NCBI GenBank assembly: GCA_903861445.1
Contig: CAIOUK010000121.1
Coordinates: forward strand, 1-7,852
Direction: 5' to 3'
Origin: an uncultured Verrucomicrobia subdivision 3 bacterium
GTDB taxonomy: Bacteria > Verrucomicrobiota > Verrucomicrobiia > Limisphaerales > UBA11358
Length of the DNA: 7,852 nt
Notes under the pieces: generated by a model
Told to the model about the DNA's origin: nothing
The model's input: the letters and a program-made list of their open reading frames with translations, nothing else
Database searches by the model: none
Position numbers and translations under genes: made by a program
Shown: positions 1 through 5,412 of the stretch, one piece after another
How positions within the stretch are numbered: the stretch's first letter is position 1
How the letters are laid out: each line of letters opens with the position of its first letter

Positions 1-545
1 CGGCGTTAAAATTATTGTGGCAGGGAAAATTTCGGCTGGAAGCCCGCGCGCTGATTGAAGCCAACGGCGTCGCCGGCGGCAAAAAAATCAAAGTCACCGC
101 GCTCAACGACATCGTCATCAGCCGGGGCGCAGCCTCGCGGCTCATCGCGCTCGACGTGAGCGTGAATGGCGAACCCATCACACGCTATCGTTGCGACGGC
201 TTGATTGTGAGTTCGCCGACGGGTTCGACGGCCTATTCGCTTGCAGCCGGCGGCGCGATTGTTTTGCCGACGGCGGAAGTGTTTGCCCTCACACCGATTT
301 GTCCCCACGCGCTTTCCAACCGTTCCATTATTTTGCCCCTGTCCGCGACCATCCGCGTGAAGGCCATCAAGACCGAGCCAGCAACGTTTTTGAACGCCGA
401 CGGGCAGATTGTCGGCGATCTCGGGAACGGCGATGAAATCACCATCCGCCGCAGCCGCAGCACCGTGCGTCTGGTGCATCTCGCCGACGGTTCGTTTCTT
501 GAAGCGTTGCGGCGCAAACTGCACTGGCGCGGAACGTATTTGTGA
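1..545 (+). CDS. nadK: NAD kinase, 5'-truncated by the window edge
   Basis: This enzyme phosphorylates NAD to NADP in the cytoplasm and supplies the cell's NADP pool. The frame is open from base 3 (180 residues visible) and stops with TGA at 543-545, so the true start and the N-terminal domain with the GGDG nucleotide-binding motif lie off the left edge. A TTG at 15 is internal and not the start. The visible part is the all-beta C-terminal NAD-binding domain. It has the ALNDIVI segment (about 99-119), the family signature DGLIVSSPTGSTAYS (195-239) and the PICPHALSNRSIILP stretch (about 291-335). Two small departures from the usual consensus are SSPTG for the common STPTG and GGAIV for GGPIV; neither removes a catalytic residue. 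The protein ends in a family-typical way about 98 nt before the LacI-type gene. Identification is strong. Confidence 0.95.
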   Translation, partial: ALKLLWQGKFRLEARALIEANGVAGGKKIKVTALNDIVISRGAASRLIALDVSVNGEPITRYRCDGLIVSSPTGSTAYSLAAGGAIVLPTAEVFALTPICPHALSNRSIILPLSATIRVKAIKTEPATFLNADGQIVGDLGNGDEITIRRSRSTVRLVHLADGSFLEALRRKLHWRGTYL

Positions 546-642
546 ATGTTGAAGGAAGATTTATGAATTATGAATTAAAGGCAAACGCCGGAGTGTTTCT
601 TTCCACTTCATCATTCATCATTCAAACTTCATCCTTCTGAAT
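546..642. repeat. Intergenic imperfect inverted repeat made of 7-bp units
   Basis: The 97-nt gap between nadK and the LacI-type gene is dominated by an imperfect inverted repeat. The left arm (551-580) begins GAAGGA and contains two copies of the heptamer TGAATTA (564-577). The right arm (602-639) contains two copies of the heptamer TCATTCA (610-623) and ends TCCTTC. Read as reverse complement, the right arm begins GAAGGA and continues AG, TTT, GAAT, ATGAAT and AAG, matching the left arm with a few 1-3 nt gaps. The spacer (581-601) is GC-richer. The right arm ends only 6 nt before the LacI start codon. It may be an interspersed repeat, an mRNA hairpin or a terminator-like element for nadK. 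No run of T follows it, so a classical terminator is unlikely. No convincing promoter was seen. Confidence 0.6.
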
Positions 643-1662
643 ATGGTTCGCTTAAAAGACATTGCCCAAATCGTCGGCGTCTCGGTGATGACCGTCTCCA
701 AAGCGCTGCGCGACGCGCCGGACGTCTCGGCGGCGACGAGCGCCAAAATCAAAGCGCTCGCGCAACAGATGGGCTATGTGCCCGATTCCAGCGCGCAGGG
801 ACTCCGCACCAAAACCACCAAGTTGCTGGGCCTCGTCATTCCGGCCACGACGAATCCAATTTACGCGCGGATGGTTTATGCCATCGAGGAACGCGCCCAT
901 GAACTGGGCTACGATGTGCTGCTCGCGCAAACGGAAAACAAACCCGAACGCGAAGACGCCTGCCTACGCCGACTGCTCTCGCGGCGGGTGGATGGTTTGC
1001 TGGTCACACCGGTTTACCGGTTTGAAGCCGAGGCGCGCATTTATCAGGAAATTGCCGTGCGGCAGGTGCCCACCGTGCTGCTCGGCCAACCCGCGCCGTT
1101 CTGCAAAAGTTTTGTCAGCATTGAAATCGAAGACCTCGTGGCCAGCTACAACGCCACCAAACATCTCATCGGGCTCGGCCACAAAAAAATTGCCTATTTC
1201 ACCGGGCCGCCCGCCGCGCCGTGGGCGCACGAACGCTTTGAAGGTTTCCGCCGGGCATTGCGTGAGGCGGGACTCCAAGTGGACGACAAACTGGTTTTTT
1301 CCGCCGGCAGCACCATCGAAGACGGCACGAAAGCCGCGCTGCAAATGCTCAACGAAGGCTGCCGACCTACCGCCATTCAAGCCGTGAGCGACTTGGTCGC
1401 CATCGGCTGCGCGGAAACGCTCTTGCAACAGGGTTGGAAAATTCCCGACGAGATTTCGCTGGTCGGCTTTGGCAACATTCTCGCTGCGGAATTTTATCGC
1501 GTGCCGCTCACCACGATTAGCCAGCCCAAACATCGGCTCGGCATTGCGGCGATTGAAACCTTGATGAGCTTGATTCACGGTAAGCCGATTCAGCCGAAGC
1601 GGCTGGCGGCCGAACTGATATTGCGCCAAAGCGCCGCCGCGCCGAGAATCGGCGAGAACTGA
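643..1662 (+). CDS. LacI/GalR-family transcriptional repressor
   Basis: This is a 339-residue DNA-binding regulator of the usual family length, probably a dimer that binds a palindromic operator and responds to a small ligand, often a sugar. Residues 3-48 form the LacI-type helix-turn-helix (RLKDIAQIVGVS, then VMTVSKALRD), followed by hinge-helix sequence around residues 49-57. From about residue 60 the periplasmic-binding-protein-like core runs to the end, with landmarks TNPIYARM, HLIGLGHKKIAYFTG, SLVGFG and VPLTTISQP. Two family positions differ: the usual NDxxAxG reads SDLVAIG and the usual GFDD reads GFGN. The ligand therefore cannot be predicted. There is no metabolic operon next to it, so its target is elsewhere or it is autoregulatory. 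No Shine-Dalgarno sequence precedes the ATG. It converges on mnmE with 3 nt between stop codons. Confidence 0.93.
   Translation: MVRLKDIAQIVGVSVMTVSKALRDAPDVSAATSAKIKALAQQMGYVPDSSAQGLRTKTTKLLGLVIPATTNPIYARMVYAIEERAHELGYDVLLAQTENKPEREDACLRRLLSRRVDGLLVTPVYRFEAEARIYQEIAVRQVPTVLLGQPAPFCKSFVSIEIEDLVASYNATKHLIGLGHKKIAYFTGPPAAPWAHERFEGFRRALREAGLQVDDKLVFSAGSTIEDGTKAALQMLNEGCRPTAIQAVSDLVAIGCAETLLQQGWKIPDEISLVGFGNILAAEFYRVPLTTISQPKHRLGIAAIETLMSLIHGKPIQPKRLAAELILRQSAAAPRIGEN
1640..1654 (+). terminator. Small hairpin at the 3' end of the LacI-type gene, possible weak terminator
   Basis: CGCCGA (1640-1645), loop GAA, TCGGCG (1649-1654) forms a perfect 6-bp stem inside the last codons of the repressor gene. 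An A/T-rich stretch with four T (1669-1672) follows only after about 14 nt, so it is a poor match to an intrinsic terminator. It is the only hairpin I see at this convergent junction with mnmE. Confidence 0.25.
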
Positions 1663-1665
1663 AAA

Positions 1666-3030
1666 TTATTTTCCGATGCAGAACGCGCTGAAGATGGCAT
1701 CGAGCAAATCTTCGGTCGTCGTCTTGCCCACAACTTCACCTACCGCCGCCGCCGCTTCGCGCAAATCAATTGCGATCAATTCCAGCGTCAATTCGCCGCG
1801 CAATCCTTCGGCAGCTTGACGCGCAGCGGTGCGGGCGCGGTTAAGCGCGTCTTGATGGCGCGAGTTGATGGCCACCTGCAACATCTCGGCATTGATTTCG
1901 CCAGCCCAGACCAACGATTTGATGGCGTCCTTCAGCAACTCGATCCCCTGCCCGCTCGCACAGGAAACATCAACCGCGCGGAAGGTTGCCGGCAAATCCA
2001 ACTTCACCGGCAAATCAGTTTTGTTACGCACGATGATGCGCTTCTTGCCCGCGAACTCGGTCAAATAGTTTTTATCCGCAGCACTCAGCGGTTCGCTTGC
2101 GTCGAGAACATGGAGAATCAATTCCGCCTGCGCCAGTGATTCGCGGCTGCGCCGGATGCCTTCGCGCTCAAGCTCATCGTGCGACTCGCGCAAACCGGCG
2201 GTGTCAACAAAGACGATGGGCAGACCGCGAATATTCGCCGTCTCTTCAATCGTGTCGCGCGTGGTGCCAGCAATGTGCGAAACGATGGCACGGTCGCGGC
2301 CCAACAGTTGATTGAGCAAACTGGATTTGCCAGCGTTAGGCCGACCGACAATCGCCGCGCGAATACCACGCCGGAGCAGTTGCCCTTCGTCCGCCGTGCG
2401 CAGCAATTCGCCCATGAACGCGATGGCGTTTTCCAGCCGCCGCAGCAATGCCTCCTTGGTGTCGGGCGAAATATCTTCGTCGGGAAAATCAATGTGCGCT
2501 TCGACGTGCGCGAGCGTGAGCATCAAATCGTCCCGTAGTTGGTTGATGCGCTGCGATAATTTGCCGGCGAGCTGTTCATTGGCGGCGGCAAGTGCCAGTT
2601 CCGTGCGCGAGTGAATCACATCCGCGACAGCCTCGGCCTGTGCGAGATCGAGACGACCATTGAGAAACGCGCGTTTGGTAAATTCTCCCGGTTCGGCGAG
2701 CCGCGCGCCGTGGGCGAGCAAAGTGTCGAGCACCAGCTTGGCGGGCAGCAAGCCGCCGTGACAGGAAATTTCCACAGTGTCCTCGCGCGTGAACGTGCGC
2801 GGCGCACGCAGGACGGCCAGTAGCACTTCATCAATCACCTTGCCATCGCGGATAATTTTTCCGAATTGAATCGTGTGCGTCGGCGCGACGGACGGCTTCT
2901 GTGAACTTTTGCCGACGGGCTGAAAACTTTGGTCGGCGATGGCAAATGCCCTTGTGCCGGAGAGGCGGATGACCGCCAACCCGCCTTCGCCGAGCGGCGT
3001 GGCGATGGCGGCAATGGTGGCGTCGTGCAT
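1666..3030 (-). CDS. mnmE: tRNA uridine-5-carboxymethylaminomethyl modification GTPase MnmE (TrmE)
   Basis: MnmE is a cytoplasmic GTPase that works with MnmG to install the 5-carboxymethylaminomethyl group on wobble uridine 34 of certain tRNAs, using a folate one-carbon donor. The protein has 454 residues, the usual length. The N-terminal folate-binding domain (1 to about 120) opens with the typical DATIAAIATPLGEGG and carries RTFTREDTVEISCHGG (78-93). A helical domain is interrupted by the G domain, with G1 GRPNAGKSS (229-237), G2 GTTRDT (255-260), G3 DTAG (276-279), G4 NKTD (336-339) and a G5-like SCASG (356-360). The C-terminus is the invariant CIGK with the functional cysteine. All key residues are present. 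It is last in a minus-strand cluster, 12 nt after the 102-aa membrane protein, without a Shine-Dalgarno sequence. The partner mnmG is not in the window. Confidence 0.97.
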   Translation of the reverse strand: MHDATIAAIATPLGEGGLAVIRLSGTRAFAIADQSFQPVGKSSQKPSVAPTHTIQFGKIIRDGKVIDEVLLAVLRAPRTFTREDTVEISCHGGLLPAKLVLDTLLAHGARLAEPGEFTKRAFLNGRLDLAQAEAVADVIHSRTELALAAANEQLAGKLSQRINQLRDDLMLTLAHVEAHIDFPDEDISPDTKEALLRRLENAIAFMGELLRTADEGQLLRRGIRAAIVGRPNAGKSSLLNQLLGRDRAIVSHIAGTTRDTIEETANIRGLPIVFVDTAGLRESHDELEREGIRRSRESLAQAELILHVLDASEPLSAADKNYLTEFAGKKRIIVRNKTDLPVKLDLPATFRAVDVSCASGQGIELLKDAIKSLVWAGEINAEMLQVAINSRHQDALNRARTAARQAAEGLRGELTLELIAIDLREAAAAVGEVVGKTTTEDLLDAIFSAFCIGK

Positions 3031-3042
3031 AATTTAATCAAA

Positions 3043-3351
3043 TTACCAACCAAAAACTTCACCAAGAATTGTTACCAGCAATCCACACAGAAAAAATAAA
3101 ATCCCAATAACAACGAAAATAAAAAATGCTTTTAGAAACCAAGGCTTGCCGCCTTGATGACGGGCTAAATCCATGGCAGAGCGATAATCTTTGAGCAGTG
3201 TAGACTGAAATAATAAAAACCCAGTTTTTTGACCGTGGCGTTCTAGATATGGCCGAACCCAGTTAATCTGAATCAAGCCCGCGCCCAACAAGAATATTCC
3301 AGACACGATTGCGCAAACAACAAAACACATTGAACTGGTTGAATCAAACAT
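3043..3351 (-). CDS. Small two-helix membrane protein of unknown function
   Basis: I do not recognise this 102-residue protein. It has one hydrophobic helix near the N-terminus (about 8-29), a polar, basic loop of about 40 residues containing RPYLERHGQKTG and DYRSAMDLARHQGGKPW, and a second long hydrophobic helix (about 73-97). It is probably an inner-membrane protein. I chose the ATG at 3351-3349, which overlaps the stop of the upstream 85-aa gene by 8 nt and suggests coupled translation. A longer reading to 3486 would only add sequence that shadows the 85-aa gene. A GGGGA lies about 9 nt upstream, the nearest thing to a ribosome binding site in this cluster. The gene is strikingly AT-rich: a hand count over 3061-3350 gives 117 GC in 290 (about 40%), against 55-63% in sampled lines of its neighbours. 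This may mean recent arrival or relaxed constraint. Confidence 0.75.
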   Translation of the reverse strand: MFDSTSSMCFVVCAIVSGIFLLGAGLIQINWVRPYLERHGQKTGFLLFQSTLLKDYRSAMDLARHQGGKPWFLKAFFIFVVIGILFFLCGLLVTILGEVFGW

Positions 3352-3601
3352 GGCGGCAATTCCCCAACTGATTTTCTGCGTCGCGATTTTGCAAATAGAG
3401 CCGGGCTTTTTCGTAACTCTTCTTGTGCAGATAATGCAGGAGCGTTGGATCGGTGCCGGGCGGAAGCTGCTGCGCCAGCGCGTCAATCTGCCCGAAGATT
3501 TTCAGTAAATCGGGTTTGGGCTTGGCGGTAGCCATGGTTTTGACGGCGCTTTCCAACTGCGTCAGGTGGGCGAGCAAATCATTTTCAACGGCAGTTTTCA
3601 T
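3344..3601 (-). CDS. 85-residue soluble helical protein, hypothetical
   Basis: No family was recognised. The 85 residues are charged and largely helical, with no signal peptide or membrane segment. A leucine-patterned N-terminal helix (ENDLLAHLTQLESAVKTM, 6-23) could form a short coiled coil. It is followed by a lysine/proline hinge (AKPKP, 26-30), a second helix, and a conserved-looking C-terminal patch HYLHKKSYEKARLYL (56-70). Cysteine occurs only once, near the end. It is supported as a real gene by its position: it starts 12 nt after the Yip1-family gene and its stop overlaps the next start by 8 nt, and the base composition (one sampled line 63% GC) fits the genome. A cytoplasmic partner of the two flanking membrane proteins is possible but is only inferred from gene order. 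Confidence 0.75.
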   Translation of the reverse strand: MKTAVENDLLAHLTQLESAVKTMATAKPKPDLLKIFGQIDALAQQLPPGTDPTLLHYLHKKSYEKARLYLQNRDAENQLGNCRHV

Positions 3602-3613
3602 GGAGACGGAATT

Positions 3614-4270
3614 TTAATAACCGAAAAAATGGCCGAAGCGGCGGAACAAATAGGAGTGATTAAAATCCACCGATCCGAGCAAGTAGAGTCCCGTCAACTC
3701 CCGCACCACGCCGGTGAGCAGCAGCATCACGATGATGCTGGCCAGATATAAACCGAACGCGTGCGTGGGGTCGGGCCGCAATACCATCGGCACGCCCTGA
3801 TAAAACACCCAAATGGTCAGCGTGATGCCGATCGCCCAAGGAATCCACGGATTCAGCAGCGGCAGGGCGTCCATCAGGCGCAGCAGCAGCAGCGGGCTGA
3901 TGCCGTAAGCTACGACCGTGAAGGCTGAACGATAATTGCAACCGTTACGAAACGTCTGGCTGATGATTTTAATCAGCAACGCCGCCACCAACGTCATGCC
4001 GAGCATGACCAGCAATTGCACCGCCTCGAAGATGACAACGGATTGAATGGCCTTGAAACCGGTGGCACCCGGCAGATTAAAATCGTGCAACCGCTCAAAT
4101 CTTGGCTGCCATTTGCCCATCGTCACTAGGCTCCAACCTTCGACGCCGGCGACCAACACCAGCATTGGCAGCAGATGAAACAGCATCACAAACCACACCG
4201 CCCGGCGCGCGTGCACGATGCGCGCCCAGGCCACGCTTGGTTCAAATATCAGGAAAAATGCCCTTATCAT
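3614..4270 (-). CDS. Yip1-domain family integral membrane protein
   Basis: This 218-residue protein has about five predicted membrane helices (roughly 25-42, 77-103, 115-133, 143-163, 172-195). Its arrangement resembles bacterial Yip1-domain proteins: a short amphipathic N-terminus with a FEPSVAWARI motif (9-18), then helices with the AFTVVAYGISPLLLL motif (116-130) that recalls the family's AxxxVAYxxxP segment. Yip1-related proteins in eukaryotes shape membranes and traffic vesicles; bacterial members have no agreed function, so none is assigned here. It is the first gene of the four-gene minus-strand cluster, 12 nt before the 85-aa gene, and its ATG is the first codon after a plausible promoter. 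No Shine-Dalgarno sequence is visible. Confidence 0.8.
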   Translation of the reverse strand: MIRAFFLIFEPSVAWARIVHARRAVWFVMLFHLLPMLVLVAGVEGWSLVTMGKWQPRFERLHDFNLPGATGFKAIQSVVIFEAVQLLVMLGMTLVAALLIKIISQTFRNGCNYRSAFTVVAYGISPLLLLRLMDALPLLNPWIPWAIGITLTIWVFYQGVPMVLRPDPTHAFGLYLASIIVMLLLTGVVRELTGLYLLGSVDFNHSYLFRRFGHFFGY

Positions 4271-4281
4271 TGGATATCGGA

Positions 4282-4310
4282 AATTTAAACCGGCCGTGGT
4301 GCATTGTCAG
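4282..4310 (-). promoter_or_regulatory. Candidate sigma70-type promoter for the Yip1-mnmE cluster
   Basis: Read on the minus strand, CTGACA (4310-4305, five of six to TTGACA) is followed after exactly 17 nt by TAAATT (4287-4282, four of six to TATAAT). Transcription would begin around 4275, only about five nt before the ATG at 4270, giving a very short or leaderless mRNA. It lies between divergent genes. The match is by eye only. Confidence 0.35.
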
Positions 4311-4331
4311 TAAAATCCGCTTTCACAACCC

Positions 4332-4357
4332 CGCCGCCCGCCGTTAGACTGGCGGCG
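4332..4357 (+). promoter_or_regulatory. GC hairpin ending on the GTG start of the FtsB-like gene
   Basis: CGCCGCC (4332-4338) and GGCGGCG (4351-4357) are perfect 7-bp complements with a 12-nt loop. The last paired base is the G of the GTG start codon. An alternative shorter stem, CCGCC (4338-4342) with GGCGG (4351-4355), is also possible. If it forms in the mRNA, it would mask initiation; there is no Shine-Dalgarno sequence to compete with it. Whether it is regulatory is inference. Confidence 0.35.
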
Positions 4358-4671
4358 TGAAAGTGGATCTTGGCATCTGGAGCAAACTCACGCAGGCGGT
4401 CATCGCCCTCGTGGTGGTGGCGGTATTGATTCTCATCGCCTTGGCCTATTTGCCGGAAATCCAGAAAAACGAGCGGTTCCGCCGGGAAATCTTCCGGCTG
4501 GATGCCGAACTGCAAAAACAAGAGGCCATCTCCAAACAGCTTCGCGCAGACATTGACGCGCTCCGCAACGATCCCGCCACCGTCACCCGCCTCGCCCGCG
4601 AAAAACTGGGCTACGCCAAGGCCGATGAAACGATCATCCGTTTTGAGACCAACGCCGCCGCGTCCAAATAA
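4357..4671 (+). CDS. FtsB/DivIC-family septum formation initiator
   Basis: This small bitopic division protein is expected to join the FtsQLB-type (DivIB-FtsL-DivIC) complex that activates septal peptidoglycan synthesis. It has 104 residues, the typical size. A short cytoplasmic N-terminus is followed by one membrane helix (about 13-32), a coiled coil (about 35-70, with NERFRREIFRLDAELQKQ and onward) and the conserved C-terminal patch NDPATVTRLAREKLGYAK (71-88) followed by DETIIRF (90-96), which is diagnostic of the family. The start is GTG at 4357, chosen because the patch and helix fit; a second GTG at 4363 would shorten it by two codons and cannot be excluded. Whether it is the FtsB or DivIC counterpart cannot be told, so no symbol is given. 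It diverges from the Yip1 cluster and converges on frr. Confidence 0.88.
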   Translation: MKVDLGIWSKLTQAVIALVVVAVLILIALAYLPEIQKNERFRREIFRLDAELQKQEAISKQLRADIDALRNDPATVTRLAREKLGYAKADETIIRFETNAAASK

Positions 4672-4703
4672 AAAACCGCCCCGGTTTCTCAGAGCGGCTT
4701 TTT
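4670..4703 (-). terminator. Intrinsic terminator between the FtsB-like gene and frr
   Basis: On the minus strand CCGCTC (4697-4692) pairs with GGGCGG (4681-4676), six pairs including one G-U, with a 10-nt loop, followed directly by TTTTTT (4675-4670). This suits the end of frr, whose stop is about 43 nt upstream. Read on the plus strand the stem has one C-A mismatch, but a C plus TTTTT tract (4698-4703) follows, so it may also end transcription of the FtsB-like gene, whose stop codon overlaps the A tract. Confidence 0.65.
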
Positions 4704-4737
4704 CAATCGTAAATCGCCAATCGCGATTTGTAAATTG
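4704..4737. repeat. Second 7-bp-periodic inverted repeat
   Basis: From 4708 the sequence falls into heptads TCGTAAA, TCGCCAA, TCGCGAT, TTGTAAA. It is also an imperfect inverted repeat: CAATCGTAAATCGC (4704-4717) against GCGATTTGTAAATTG (4723-4737), with a perfect 10-bp palindrome AATCGCGATT at its centre (4719-4728). It occupies nearly all the space between the terminator and the frr stop codon. It has the same design as the element at 546-642 but different letters. Confidence 0.5.
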
Positions 4738-4739
4738 TC

Positions 4740-5300
4740 TCACACCGTCATGATTTCTTTTTCCTTGGCGATGACATGCGCGTCAATCTTGGCGGTGTAA
4801 TCGTCCGTCAGCTTTTGCAAATCTTTTTCCGCCTGCTTCTTCGCGTCCTCGGTGATGCCGCTGTCGTGCGCGTGTTTCTTGAACAAATCCATCGCGTCGC
4901 GGCGGACGTGGCGGAGCGCCACACGGCCGTCCTCGGACATTTTCTTGATGAGCTTCACGAATTCCTGACGGCGCTCGGTGCTCAATTCAGGAAACGCCAG
5001 CCGCAGCAGTTTGCCCTGAATCACCGGTGAGAGACCGAGGTTTGCCTTCTGGATGGCCTTCTCAATCGGCTGGAGCGCGGCCACGTCCCACGGCGTGATG
5101 ACGAGCATGCGCGGTTCCGGCGTGGAGATGCTGCCGAGTTCGCGGATGCGCATCATGGAGCCGTAAACTTCCGCCTGAATATTTTCCACGAGGCTGGCGG
5201 ACGCCTTGCCGGTGCGCACGCCGGCAAAATCATTGGCCAGCTTTTGTTCGGTCTTGAGCATTTTTTCTTCCGCTTCCAAAAGAATGTCGTCGAGTGTCAT
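4740..5300 (-). CDS. frr: Ribosome recycling factor
   Basis: RRF works with EF-G to split the post-termination ribosome so that it can be reused. The protein has 186 residues, the standard length. The three-helix bundle domain contains the N-terminal helix with FAGVRTGKASASLVENI (25-41) and the C-terminal helices with RVALRHVRRDAMDLFKK (126-142), ITEDAKKQAEKDLQKLTDDY (149-168) and a KEKEIM end. Domain II carries ISTPEPRMLVITPWD (58-72), IEKAIQKANLGLSPV (79-93), and RLAFPELSTERRQEFVK (100-116). Small deviations are YGSMMRI where PL is usual after the glycine and IQGKLLRL where DGxxIRL is usual; the arginines expected to contact 23S rRNA in the RRDA region are kept. The usual pyrH-tsf neighbours are absent, so frr stands alone here, divergent from the FAD/Fe-S gene. 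No clear ribosome binding site is visible. Confidence 0.97.
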   Translation of the reverse strand: MTLDDILLEAEEKMLKTEQKLANDFAGVRTGKASASLVENIQAEVYGSMMRIRELGSISTPEPRMLVITPWDVAALQPIEKAIQKANLGLSPVIQGKLLRLAFPELSTERRQEFVKLIKKMSEDGRVALRHVRRDAMDLFKKHAHDSGITEDAKKQAEKDLQKLTDDYTAKIDAHVIAKEKEIMTV

Positions 5301-5377
5301 AATGTCGTAAGCCTAATCAAATTCGCCGCGACTGCAAAACTTTTCCACCCCGGCGGCACAGCGACCAGTTAATGCCA

Positions 5378-5406
5378 TTGTCAACCGTGCGCATCACCGT
5401 TAGCTT
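5378..5406 (+). promoter_or_regulatory. Candidate promoter for the FAD/Fe-S dehydrogenase gene
   Basis: TTGTCA (5378-5383, five of six) is separated by 17 nt from TAGCTT (5401-5406, three of six), which would place a transcript start near the GTG at 5413. The same bases read on the minus strand give a perfect TTGACA (5384-5379) facing frr, but its -10 partner is poor (near TGTGCC); an alternative frr promoter closer to the gene is TTTGCA with TAGGCT 17 nt on. The rest of the 112-nt gap between the two genes (5301-5412) shows no other recognisable site. All matches are by eye. Confidence 0.25.
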
Positions 5407-5412
5407 GGTGTC

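Noticed and set aside
15..17. TTG at 15 as the start of the first gene
   Set aside because: The frame is open to the window edge with NAD kinase-like sequence, and the essential N-terminal domain would be missing.
12..524. 170-codon minus-strand open frame
   Set aside because: It is antisense to NAD kinase and has low-complexity, arginine- and glycine-rich composition typical of shadow frames.
583..598. AAAC...GTTT partial palindrome as a LacI-type operator
   Set aside because: Only about five of eight positions are symmetric and the centre is not the usual CG step; too weak to call.
1008..1023. Exact tandem ACCGGTTT repeat
   Set aside because: It is two 8-mers inside a conserved coding region of the LacI-type gene; likely chance.
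964..1629. 221-codon minus-strand open frame
   Set aside because: It is antisense to the LacI-type gene, whose motifs are unambiguous; no recognisable domain.
3043..3486. 147-residue version of the small membrane protein
   Set aside because: The extra 45 N-terminal residues overlap the 85-aa gene in another frame and are basic, unstructured shadow sequence; the ATG at 3351 fits the overlap junction.
4285..4743. 152-codon minus-strand frame across the FtsB-like gene
   Set aside because: It covers a terminator and a divergent promoter and is antisense to a recognised division protein.
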